NCBI RefSeq assembly: GCF_000732945.1
Contig: NZ_CP008944.1
Location: 1,164,087 to 1,228,086 of the forward strand
Source: Corynebacterium atypicum
GTDB taxonomy: Bacteria > Actinomycetota > Actinomycetes > Mycobacteriales > Mycobacteriaceae
Length of the DNA: 64,000 nucleotides
Direction: 5' to 3'
A program made the position numbers and the translations under genes. Shown here piece by piece: positions 19,000 to 30,417 of the stretch. The first letter of the stretch is position 1, and the number at the start of each line of letters is the position of its first letter. The notes under the pieces are model-generated. The model was given only the letters and a program-made list of their open reading frames with translations. It did no database searches and was not told where the DNA came from.

Positions 19000-21900
19000 G
19001 TGGCGCAGTTCGACTCCATCATCAACGTCGAGGAGTGGTTGAGCGATTACTACTTGACCACCGACGAGCCCAAGGGGCAGTCCTTTTGGCAAGCGCGCCC
19101 ACGAGGTGGTCTCGGCGTGGAAGAAGGCGGACAAAGAATCCGGCGCTGCCGCCTCGCCGTGGGCGCGCGCGCAGGCGCACCGAAATGAGCTGCAGACGGC
19201 TCTGTCTTCGCTTTCTCCCGCCGGCGACGCGGCCGGTTTACCCCACGGCGGGCTGAACTTTCTCTACCGGCTGGTGCTGCAAACCTTCGGCTTTACGGCA
19301 CCTGAGCCCGTGGTCTTTTCCCGCGGCGAGGCGGGCCTGAAGGTGCAGGCCTCGGTGGACCCGGCGCAAAGCGTCGCGGTGCTTTTGGCCGAGCCCGCGG
19401 GGTCGCACGAGGACGTCTTTAGCGTGGGGCTTCTGTGCCAGCCGGTGGAGCTTTCGCTCGCTCAAGAGGCAGCCACGGCCAAGCCGCTAGACGGGCTGAC
19501 CGCGGCCAAGGTCGCCGGTGACGTGTTTCTGGCCGACGATCCGCCGCGCTTCCAGCTGATCCTGGCCGGCCGGTGGGTGGTGCTCGCCGAGCGGGAGAGC
19601 TGGCCGCTGGGCCGCTACCTGGCGGTGGACCTCGCGCTTGCCGTGGAGCGCGCGGATACCAGGGCCCGCGGCGAGTTGGAGCGGGTGGGCGCCGCCCTGG
19701 CCAGAGAGAACCTGGAGCGCGCCCCGGACGGGACCACCTGGTGGTTGGGCACGATCGAGGAGTCGCGGGAGCACTCCGTGGGCGTGTCGGGCGACCTGCG
19801 CGAGGCGGTGCGCGCCTCGATCGAGGTGATTGGCAACGACGTGCTGTTAAGACGGCGGGCCCGCGGTCTTGCGGTACTCCCCAGCGAGGGTGTCGCCCGC
19901 TCAGGCGAGGCCGCCGCGGGTCTGGGCGGCGGGCACGACGCGGTTGGGATGGACGGCCAGGAGCTGGCCCACCAGGCGCTGCGCTACCTCTACCGGATCC
20001 TGGTGGTGCTTTTCGCCGAGGCCCGCCCGGAGCTGGAGATCCTGCCCGTGGGCGACCCGGACTACGAGGCCGGCTACGGCCTGGCGCACCTGCGCGAGCG
20101 GGTGCTGGTGGACCCGGAGACCCAGACGGCGGCCCAGGGCACGTACCTGTACCAGTCGCTCAACCTGCTCTTTGGGCTTATCGACGCCGGCCACGACCCG
20201 CAGGATTCTTCCGCGCCCGGGTTCTTCGCCGGTGCCCCGCAGCCGGGGCTGACCTTTAGGAACCTCTCGGCGGACCTATTCTTGCCGCAGGCAACCGGGC
20301 TGATCGACCAGGTGGGCCTGTCTAACGCCGCGCTCGCCAAGGTGCTGCGCAACCTGCTGTTGACCAAGGAGAAAAAGGGCCGCGACCGCGGGTTCATCTC
20401 CTATGCCACCTTGGGTGTGACCGAGCTCGGGCAGGTCTACGAGGGGCTGATGAGTTTTACCGGCTCCATCGCCGCCGAGGAGCTCGTCGAGGTAGCCCCC
20501 AAGGGTAACCCCTCGAAGGGCTCGTGGCTGCTCCCGCGGCGGGTGGTGGATCATGACCCTCAGGCGGTGCCCGCGGACAGCTTTGTCGAGGAGCTGGTCC
20601 CGCACGCGATGGGCGGGGTGCACCGCAAACGCAAGGTCTACCCTGCGGGATCGTTCGTTTTTAGGCAGTCCTCCAGGGATCGGGAGCGCTCGGCGTCCTT
20701 CTACACCCCGGGTGTGCTCACCGAGTTCACGGTCGCTCAGGCCATCGAGGTGTTGCGCGCCGAGGGGCGGATCGCCTGCGCCCGCGACGTGCTGGAGCTG
20801 AAACTCCTGGAGCCTGCGCTGGGCTCGGGCGCGTTCGCCGTGGAGGCCACGAACCAGCTCGCCGAGCTGTACCTGAGCCTTCGCGAGGGCGAGCTGGGCC
20901 GGAAGGTCCCGCCGGAGGACCGTCCCCGGGAGCTGCAGCGGGTCAAGGCGCGCATCGCGGTGCACCAGGTTTACGGGGTGGATCTCAACGCCACCGCCGT
21001 GGAGCTAGCCGAGGTCTCGCTCTGTCTGGACACCATGACAGCGGAGCTGAAGGCCCCGTGGTTTGGCCTGCACTTGCGCCGCGGCAACTCGTTGATCGGC
21101 GCCGAGCGGTTGACCTATACCGTTACGGAGGCCGAGCAGAGGAAGTTCTTCGAGCTCACCCCGCGCCGCCAGCCGCTGCGCCTGGGGAGTACCCAGGCGC
21201 GCACCGCAGGCGAGGCGATCCGCCCGGCGTTCGACGCGGACGCCAACATCTTCCACTTCCTTTTGCCCACTTCTGGCTGGGGCGCGGCAGCCCAGGCCAA
21301 AGAGATCAAGGGCATCGCCGCGGGCCCGGCGAAAATGCTGCGGGCGTGGTCGAAGCAGATGACGCGCAAGCTCACCAAGGCGGAGGTCACAAAGGCCGCG
21401 GCGCTCACGGAGCGCGCAGAGAAGCTCTGGCAGCTCGCCCTTGTGCGCCTGGAGATCGCGGAGTCGCATGCCGCGCGCCGGGTCACGGTCTGGGGGGAGG
21501 AAACTGGTGCCACTGGTGGCGGCGCCGGACCAGGTGCCGCTGAGGGCCAGCCCGGCACTTGTGGGGATGGGCCCCGGCGCGGAGGTGGTCACCCGCGCGC
21601 AGATCGAAGGGGAGCTGCTGCACAACGCCCACGGGGCCTACGCGCGCCTGCGCTTTGTGATGGACCTGTGGAACGCGCTGTGGTTCTGGCCGGCCACTAA
21701 GGCCGGCGAGCTGCCCAGCCGCCAGCAGTGGTTCGAGGTGCTTGGCGAGGTGCTTGGGGCTACCCCGCGGCAGAAACGCCCGGCGAAGGGCTCGGCTGCG
21801 GACGTGGCCTTCGACTCGGTGGTCGGCTGGCAGACCATCGGGGTGGTCGAGGACTTCGACCGGCTGATCAGCGGCGCGAAGGACTTAAGCCAGGTCGCAG

Positions 21901-23791
21901 CCGAGCACCAGTGGGTGGCCACGGCCTGCCAGATCGCGCGGACCCAGGGGTTCTTCCACTGGGAGCTGGACTTTGGCCACGTGCTGGCCCACGGGGGCTT
22001 CGACCTCCAGGTGGGCAACCCGCCGTGGGTGCGCCCGCGCTTGGACGTCGACGCCTTGTGCGCCGAGTACGACCCCTGGTTTCAGCTTGCCCACAAGCCC
22101 ACCCAGGCGCAGAAGCGCGCCCGGCGCGAGCTTCTGTTTGCCCGCCCCGGCATTCGCGACGCCGTGGTCGCGGGGCTCACCGAGACGGCCGCCACTGCCG
22201 AGACCCTGGGCGATCGGGCCCGCTTCCCGCACCTTAGCGGCCAGCAGGCGGACCTCTACCGCGGCTTCATGGAGCGCGTCTGGAAGAACGTGGCGCCTCA
22301 GGGCGCGGCGGGGCTCATCCACCCGGTCTCTCACCTGACCGAGTCCAAGGCCGCGCCCCTGCGCCGGGGCGCGTACCGGCGGCTGCGCCGGCTCTGGCAC
22401 TTTGTCAACGAGCTCAAGCTCTTCGATATCGACCACCACGTCGCGTACGGCGTGAACGTCTACGACGATTCCCGCGCGCAGCCCCGCTTCACCATGGCCG
22501 CCCAGCTCTACCACCCGCGCACCGCGGCAGACTCGCTGCGCCACGACGGCACCGGCCCCCTGCCCGGCTTCAAGGACGACAACGGCAGCTGGGATCTGCG
22601 CCCGCACTCCGGGCGCATCGTGGACGTAGATAGCCAGGTGCTGGGGAGCCGGGCACCCCGGTAGTTGGCTCCCGCGTCGTCTTCCCGATGAATGCGGAGG
22701 CCGAGCGGGTGCTGGAGAAGCTCGCCGGAGCCCCGCGGGTCGGCCGGCTCGAGCCGTGCTACTCGCGTGGTTGGGACGAGACCAACGACAAGAAGGCCGG
22801 GTTCTTCGACGTCTCCTGGCAGCGCCCCACCTCCTGGGGGCAGGCCATCCTGCAGGGCCCGCACCTGAGCGTGGCCAACCCCCTGGCCAAGGAGCCCAAC
22901 CCCACGCTCAAAAACAACGCCGACTGGACCGAGATTGACCTCGAGGCGCTCCCGGAGGACTTCATCCCCGCCACCGCCTACCAGCCGAGCTCCCCGGACA
23001 TCGCGGAAAGCTACGGCTCCTGGACCATCGCGGGCCGCCCCGTGCGCCAGGTGGACGCCTACCGGCTGGTCTGGCGCAACTACGTCGGCAGCACGAGCGG
23101 GGAAAGGACGCTACAACCTGCGCTTATCCCACCAGGAGCAATGCATGTCGATGTTCCTTTCTCCATGTATCTCGACAGCGCTATAGTCGCCGCAGTCGGA
23201 ACAACGATGTCTTCGATCTTGCTCGATTTTGTAACCCGATCGACAGGCAAATCTCACATCCGCGGCGAGATCATCCAAACCCTGCCCTTCGTGGAGACGC
23301 CGCTCTTGCGGGGCGTCGGCACGCGGAACTTCCTGCGGCTCAACTGCCTCACCCGGGCCTACGCGCCGCTGTGGGAGGAGCTCACCGGAACCGAGTGGAC
23401 GCTGAAGGTGCCGCTGCGCACCGCACGGGATCGCTGGCGGGCCGCCAATGAGATCGACGCCATCGTGGCGCTCGCGCTGGGACTGAGCGCAGACGAGCTC
23501 ACCACCATCTACCGCACCCAGTTCCCCGTGCTGCGCGGCTACGACACCACCCGCGACTACTTTGACGCCAACGGGCGCATCGTGGCCAAGGACGTGATGA
23601 AGCTGCAGAAGGACGCCTGGAGGAAGGACCCCCACGCCCGGCTCACCGAGGCAGAGCGCACCTGGATGCACCCGCAGTCGAAGGTCAGCTACACCTTCTT
23701 GTACCCGTTTGCCACGCTCGACCGGGAGGCGGACCTTAAATCCTGCTACGCGCGCTTCTCCCGGGATCCTGGGGCCTATCCTGAACCTTAA
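19000..23791 (+). pseudogene. Large N6-adenine DNA methyltransferase (DrmMI/Eco57I-like), three frameshifts
   Basis: About 1597 codons, from GTG 19000 (AAGGAAGGCGAG upstream) to the stop at 23791, 3 nt after the SNF2 gene. The AdoMet motif EPALGSGAF is at ~604, VDLNATAVELAEVSL follows, and the catalytic NPPW is at ~1005; the C-terminal third is a presumed target-recognition and helical region. The size and motif order fit DISARM-type or BREX PglX/Eco57I-type modification enzymes. The expected role is host DNA methylation that lets the helicase and nuclease partners tell self from phage. The frame breaks in T4 at 19084-19087 (one extra), in the G6/AAA stretch 21492-21503 (one extra) and near 22638-22640 (one missing); similarity is continuous across all three. 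A segment at about 23105-23280 is clearly less GC-rich than its surroundings, suggesting exchange of specificity sequence. As read, no active product is expected. Confidence 0.8.
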
Positions 23792-23842
23792 GCGCGCGCT
23801 TATTCTTTGCTTCACCCCGGCTTAAAAAGGAGGCTTAAGGCC

Positions 23843-26800
23843 GTGCCGGCACTGAACCCCACCGCCGCCGCGGAGTTCATCCGCGAGGGGCTGAGCGAGT
23901 ACTGGCCACCACGTTCTCGCTGGCCGAGGCGACCACCGCCGCCCGGCTCAAGGCCTTCCTCACCGGGCCCGGCGGCATGTTCTTCGGGCCGTACGTGCGC
24001 ACCCGGCTGCCGTTTAAGCCCGCGGAAGACTGGCAGGGCACCCTCGACTTTTTGCCCGACTGGTTCGTGCCCTACGCCCACCAGGCCGAGGCGTTCCAGC
24101 GGCTGCGCGCGTTCTTACCCACTGTAGTGGTCACGGGGACCGGCTCGGGAAAGACCGAGTCCTTCCTCTACCCCATCCTGGACCACTGCCGCAGGCAGAA
24201 GGCCAAGGGCATCCGCGGCATCAAGGCCGTGATCCTCTACCCCATGAACGCGCTGGCCGGCGACCAGGAGCGCCGCCTGGCCGAGCTTCTGACCACCTTC
24301 GACGAGTACGCCGGGATCACCGCAGGCGTGTTTACCGGCGAGGCCACCGAGGCCGGCGCCGGCGGCCACGGGCGCACCGAGGTCAGCGAGAAGGGGCTGA
24401 TCACTGATCAACCGGCTATGCGTGAGCTTCCGCCGGACATCCTCCTGACCAACTACAAGATGCTCGACTACCTGGTGCTGCGCGATGCCGACGAAGCCTT
24501 GTGGGCGAAGTCTGCGACCAGCCTGCGCTTTATGGTCCTCGACGAGTTCCACACCTACGACGGCGCGCAAGGCACCGACGTCGCCCTGCTACTTCGCCGC
24601 CTAGGGCTCAAACTCAAGGCCTACCAGCCAGACGGCTTCCTCACGCCCGAGGAAGAAGGCCGCGCCCTGGGCAAGGTCACGCCGGTGGCCACCTCGGCCA
24701 CGCTGGGCACCGGGGCGGGTGCGCGCACGGAGCTGCTGGAATTCGCCGGCACCGTCTTCGGGCGTGACTTCGACGCCGGCGCCATCGTGGGCGAGACCAC
24801 CATGTCGCTTGCTCGCTGGCAGGCGGCGATCCCCGGCATCGTGGGGAAAACGGGCACGCCCACCGGGATGCCCACGCGCGCGGACGCGGTGCGCATCGCA
24901 GACCAGCTGGCGGCCGCCGCGTCGGCGCACGCTCACGAAGGCGGGCGGGCCGGCGCCGACGAGCTCACCCACGAAGTGCTCTGCCGCGAGCTTTTCTCGT
25001 GTTCCACCGAGCTGACCGACGCGATCGCGGCGGCGAGCGTCAACGAGCTCGTCGTCGCCATCCTCCAGACCACCCGGGAACCGGTCGCCCTGGACGGGCC
25101 CGGAGGGCTTGCCGCCGCCGTGCTGCCCCGCGAGGTGCGCCGGCTTCCCGGAGGTGTGGCCCACCGGCTTCTGACCGCGGTTCTCGGCGAGATCGCCTAC
25201 CTGCGCACCCAGTGGGGCGCCAGCCACGGCTTCGCCGGCAAGAAGCTGCCCGGGGTCGAGGTCCACCTGTGGGTGCGCGAGCTTTCCCGCCTCGAGCGGG
25301 CCATCGGCGATAAGCCGGAGGCAGACTCCCCGCCCGGCCAGCTCTTTCGGTTCTCCGACGACGGCACCACCGACAAGCCGCGCACCTTCTGGCTTCCCGC
25401 CTGCTACTGCCGGCGCTGCGGGCGCAGCGGCTGGATGGCGGCCCTTACCCCCGGCGGCGACGCCTACGAGCTCTCGCCGTCTGCGATCCGGCGGGTCAGC
25501 GTGCGCGACGCCGGCCTGAAACGCCCGCTCATCGACGCCACCAGCGAGGTAGCCAAAGGCGCAGTCGAAGGCGACAGCGGCGAGGCCCGCGTGCACTGGT
25601 TCGACCCGGCCGCCGCGACACTGAGCTCTACCCCGCCGACCAGGCCGCGGAGCTGGCCCAGGAAGACTGCTGCCCCTCGTGCGGGGAAAAGGACGCGATC
25701 CGCTTCGTGGGCTCGCGGATCGCCACGCTGTTCTCGGTGGCGGTGAGCAACCTCTTCGGCATGGACGAACTCGACACGGCGGAGAAAAAGACCCTCGTCT
25801 TTACCGACTCGGTCCAAGACGCCGCTCACCGCGCGGGCTTTGTCCAATCCGGCGCCCACCGGTTCGCGCTGCGCACCCGCACCCGCACCCGCGGCGCCGT
25901 AGCCCATGCCGGCGGTGTAGCCAGCGTGGATCAGCTCCCAGAGCTCATCATCGACGCCGCCGATAAAGACGCCGACCCCGCCCGCGCCCGCTTCGAGCTG
26001 CTCCCCCCGCAGCTGACCCACGCGCCCACCTACCGCGGGTTCTGGGACGCCGCGGAAAAACCCGCCCAGCGCCGCACCGCCCGCCAGCTCGCCTCCCAGC
26101 GCCTGGCCTTTGACATAGCGCTCGAGTTCGGCCAGCGCGCGGACCTGCCGCGCTCGCTCACGCTCACCGGCACCGTGGCCGTAGAGGTAGACGCGTCGGC
26201 CGCGGCCCAGGCCGCCGCCGCAGCCTCCGGCCTGGGCCTGGGCCTTGCCGACGCTTCGCACAGCGAGGCGAGCGCCCCGCTTGCCATCAACTGGGCCGGC
26301 TGGGCCCGCGGGGTACTCGAATACCTGCGCACCCAGGGCGCGATCTACCACCCCTTGTTTGCGGATTACCTCCACAACGACTGCAACGCCTGGATGCTCA
26401 ACCGGCCGGCCGCCCGCGCCCAAGGCATACCCGGCTTTGCCAAAGGCACCGCGCCCGCCTTCCCGCGCGTCGGTTCTCAGCCCGGCGGAAAACGGTCCTG
26501 GGACTTCGGCTACCTGCCCGCCGGCGCGGACACCGCCTGGCTGGCGCGCTGGACCGCGAAAGCCCTCGGCACCTCGCGCCGCAACGGCGCCCGCGCCGCC
26601 GGCGCCCTGCTCGGCGAGCTAGAGAAAGTAAACCTACTCGGCTCGGTTGCGACCGTCTCCGGCGCGACCGTCTACTACCTGCCGGCCCACAAAGTACTCG
26701 CCCGCATCGAGGCCCGCCCGCAAGCCCTCGAGTGCCCGGCCTGCCACCGACGCATCGCGGCGTCAACAAGCGTGCGCGAACAGCTCCTGGAAAGCCCCTG

Positions 26801-29800
26801 CTTCACCCCCGGCAGGCTTGCCACCGTCAGCCTAGAAGACAACTACTACCGGAACATGTACTCGGCCACCCACCCGCGCACCGTGGTCGCCCGCGAACAC
26901 ACCGGGATGCTCGAAAAAGACGAACGGCTGACCATCGAGCGCGAGTTCAAGCTGCCCGCCGAACGCCAGCGCCCGGACGCCCCCAACGTGCTGGTGGCCA
27001 CCCCCACCCTGGAAATGGGCATCGACATCGGCGACCTGTCCACCGTGATGCTCTCCGGGCTGCCGCGCACCGTGGCCAACTACGTCCAACGCGTCGGGCG
27101 CGCCGGCAGGCTCACCGGCAACTCGCTCGTTATCGCCCTGGTTCCCGGGCGGGGTCGCTCGCTGGTCAAGCTCGAACGCCCACTCGAGACCATCGCCGGC
27201 AAAGTGCGCCCGCCGGTGGCCTACCTCTCCGCCCGCGAGATCCTGCACCGCCAGTTCCTCGCCTACCTCATCGACAGCAACCGCCTCGACAAGGCTGGGC
27301 TGAGCCCCAAGCAGGCCACCGACGTCTTCGCCGGCGAACACAACGTGGCCACCTTCTTGCTGGAGCTCATCCGCGCCGGCGTCGACACGGAGCTCGCCGC
27401 CTTCTGCCAGGCCGTGCGCGGCCACTCACACAAGGACGTGATCGCAGAGCTGACCGAGTGGGTGCAAAGCGGCGACATCGGAGCTGAGGTCACTGCGGCC
27501 AAAGACCGCTGGCAAGAGACCGAAAAGACCCTTTCGCTGCGCCTGGGAGAACTCGGCCGCGCCACCGACAAGCTGCAGCAGCGCGCCCAGTCCGCGCCCG
27601 ACGACGACGAGGTGACCCAGGAGCTGCGCGCCACCCGCGCCCAACTTTTTGCCACCAAAAACGAGCTGAACGCCAAGGTCCGTGGGGAAAACTGGCTGGC
27701 CTGCCTGGAACGCTACGGGCTGCTGCCCAACTTCACGCTGCTCGACGAAGACGTAGAGCTGCACCTCGACATCTCCCGCTTCGACCAAGACTTACGCGAG
27801 ATGGTCTACGACGACTTCCGCGACTACTCCCGCGGGGCCACCCAGGCCCTGATCGAGTTCGCCCCCGGGGCCACCTTCTACGCGCAGGGGCTCCAAGCGA
27901 CCATCGACACGGTGGAACTAGGCCGCGACTTCCAGCTCATGCGCTCCTGGCGCGTCTGCCCCGAATGCTCCTTTACCGAGGCCGTCCTCGACCCCGCAGC
28001 CACGCCGAGGGCCTGTCCCGCCTGCGGCGCCGGCGGGTTTGCCGACGCCGGGCAAGTACTCGACGTAGTCGACCTGACCAAGGCGTACTCCAGCGTCAAC
28101 GAGGCGACCAGCAGCATCGAAAACTTTGACGAAGAACGCCGCCGCGCTTTCTTCCAGCAAGCCGTCTGCGTCGTGCCCGAAGGCCCCGGCGAATCCTGGT
28201 ACCTGTCCGGCACCGGATTTGGCGCCGAATACCTGCCGCACGTGACCATGCGCTGGCTCAACCTGGGCGCTTCCGGCGAAGGGCACACCGTGCACATAGC
28301 CGGCCAAGAGCTATCCGCCCCGCTGTTCCGGGTATGCCGCGAATGCGGGCACGTGGACAGCCAAGCCGGCCACAACTCCTGGCGCGACCACCGGCCCTGG
28401 TGCTCCAAACGGCACGCGCTTGAAGAAGACACCGTGGCCTTTGCCCTCGGCCGCGAACTAGGCACCCAGGCTGTGGCGCTGACCATCCCGCAGCTTGTCA
28501 CCGCCGCAGACTCAGCCACCCTGCCCAGCCTGTCCGCCGCGATTATGCTCGGGCTGCAAGAATTTCTGGGCGGCGACCCGGACCACCTCGACGTACTCAG
28601 CGCGCGCGGCACCAGCGGCGACCACATCGTGGACAAGCTCTTGGTGTACGACTCAGTGCCCGGCGGCACCGGATACCTCACCCAATTCGCCCAAGCCCCG
28701 GACGTGCGCGGCCTGCTCAAGGCCGCCTACCTCAAACTCGCCCGATGCACCTGCGCCGACGAAGACCGCCTAGCCTGCCCCAACTGCCTGCTACCCTTCG
28801 CCGGCCGCGACATCGCCGTCGTCTCCCGGGAACTCGCGCTCGCCGCACTGGCCAAACTCCTCGCCGATGAAGACCACCCCGAAGAAGACACCGACCCGCT
28901 CAGCGTCGAATGGTCCACCCGCCTAGTCGACACGCCGCCCCAGCGCTCCGTGCGCTCCGAGCTCGAGGCCAAATTCTTAAGCCAACTCGAAGAAGACTTC
29001 ACCGCCGCCCGCGCCCGCGTCACCGAACGCGCCGTCGGCGGGCGCAAACGGTGGATCATCACCTTCCCGGGCCGCATCGAGTGGACCATGGTGGAACAGA
29101 AAAACTACGGCAACACCGTCGCTGACTTCATGTTCTCCACCAACTCGCCCCAACTGCCAGACATCGCGGTCTTCCTCGACGGCGAGCAATTCCACCACTC
29201 CGCAACCAGCCAGCGGTTCAGCGGCGACTTTGCCAAACGCAACCGGCTCGCCGCCCAGGGCATTTTGCCGTGGTCGATGACGTGGAGCGACCTCGAGCGC
29301 CACCGCGCCGCCACTACCGGCCAGCCCGTCGATCCACCGCGCTGGATCTACCCCGAGATGCGCGCCGGGCTCGCCCAGACGTTCAACGTCTCCAGCGTGG
29401 AGCTCGATATCCTCCAGGCCGGGCCGCAGTCGCTGCTCATGGCCATGATGGCCCACCCGCTGAAGAACTGGGAGGCCGTGGGGCTCGCCGGCGCCCTGCA
29501 GGCCGCCGGCGCCGCGGGCGCCCATCAACTCGGCCAGCTCAGCGTACGGCCGACGAGCCCGTCTGCCGTAGAGCTCTCGCTCACCACCGCACCGAACATG
29601 CTGGGCAGCCAGGAGTGGCACGACTTCCTCAGCGTGGCCAACCTGATCTACCTCTCCGGTGCGGGGTCCGTCTGCGCGGGTGGGTCTGTCTCTGCTGCCG
29701 GCGCCGACGTGGTGCACGCCGGCGACGCGGAGATCGCTCTGGAGGGGGTCGGCGCTGCTGGAGGTGCTGGCGTTGTTGGCGGTGCCGGAGGTGCTGGGGG

Positions 29801-30383
29801 TGCCGACGGTTCAGACAGTGCCTCTGGTTCCGGAGCATCCGACGGTAGTGCGTCTGGCGCCGGCGACGCGGCGCCCGCGGGCACCCCGACCGAGCCCGGA
29901 AACACCCCGCTGGCCTCCGCGTGGCTAGACGTGCTCGACGAATTCGCCGGCGAGGACGATGTCACTAAGCCGCTCGAGCTTATCGCTCGCGCCGGGGCGC
30001 CCGCCCCGGACGCGGTCGGCGAAGAGATCGCGGGCATCCCGGTCATCGCCCAGTGGGACGCCCTCGGCGTGATCCTCGTCTTCGAGGGCGACGCCGCAGC
30101 CGTCGCCGAGGCCACGGACGCTCGGCTGACCACCGCCACTGCGGGCTCCGCTGCGCGCTCCGGTACTGATCGCCCCGCCCGAGTCTCTGCCGCGAGCAGC
30201 CCCGGCGGCGATATTGGCGCCAGCGACACTACCAGCGGTTCTCACGCGAGTATCCACGCCGGAGAGTCTGGCGCGAGCAGCCCCGCCGATGGTTCCGCCG
30301 CTGATCGCCCTGCCGGCGGCGTAGTGGAACTGACCGACGTGACCGTCGAATGGGCCCGAACCACCTTCGGCTTGGCAGAATAG
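23843..30383 (+). pseudogene. Giant DEAD/H helicase with DUF1998-like and PD-(D/E)XK-like regions, two frameshifts
   Basis: About 2181 codons from GTG 23843, with AAAAAGGAGG 10 nt upstream. N-terminal helicase: Walker A VVTGTGSGKTESF (~98), DEFHTYDGAQGTD (~233), SATLGTG. The second RecA domain has TPTLEMGIDIGDL and QRVGRAGR (~1085). Cys pairs (PSCGEKD, CPACHRR, CPACGAGG) and a cluster CTCADEDRLACPNC (~1635-1648) mark a DUF1998/MZB zinc region. Near 1770-1815, LPDIAVFLDGEQFHH and later KRNRLAAQGILPW look like a PD-(D/E)XK/Vsr-type nuclease core. The last ~230 residues are Ala/Gly/Ser-rich. The architecture resembles DrmA plus DrmB joined, or DruE of Druantia. One base is missing near 23902 and one near 25614. 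Role by family: ATP-driven translocase/nuclease of an anti-phage system. Confidence 0.8.
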
Positions 30384-30417
30384 AAAAGACAGCCCACTCT
30401 GCGAAAGGAGCCCGACC

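Noticed and set aside
16306..19134. Very long minus-strand reading frame opposite the SNF2 gene
   Set aside because: Antisense shadow of a GC-rich gene; no family features, and the plus strand carries all helicase motifs. The same applies to the long opposite-strand frames at 1305-2510, 2559-3398, 6994-7947, 10075-11598, 12973-14253 and 37134-39050.
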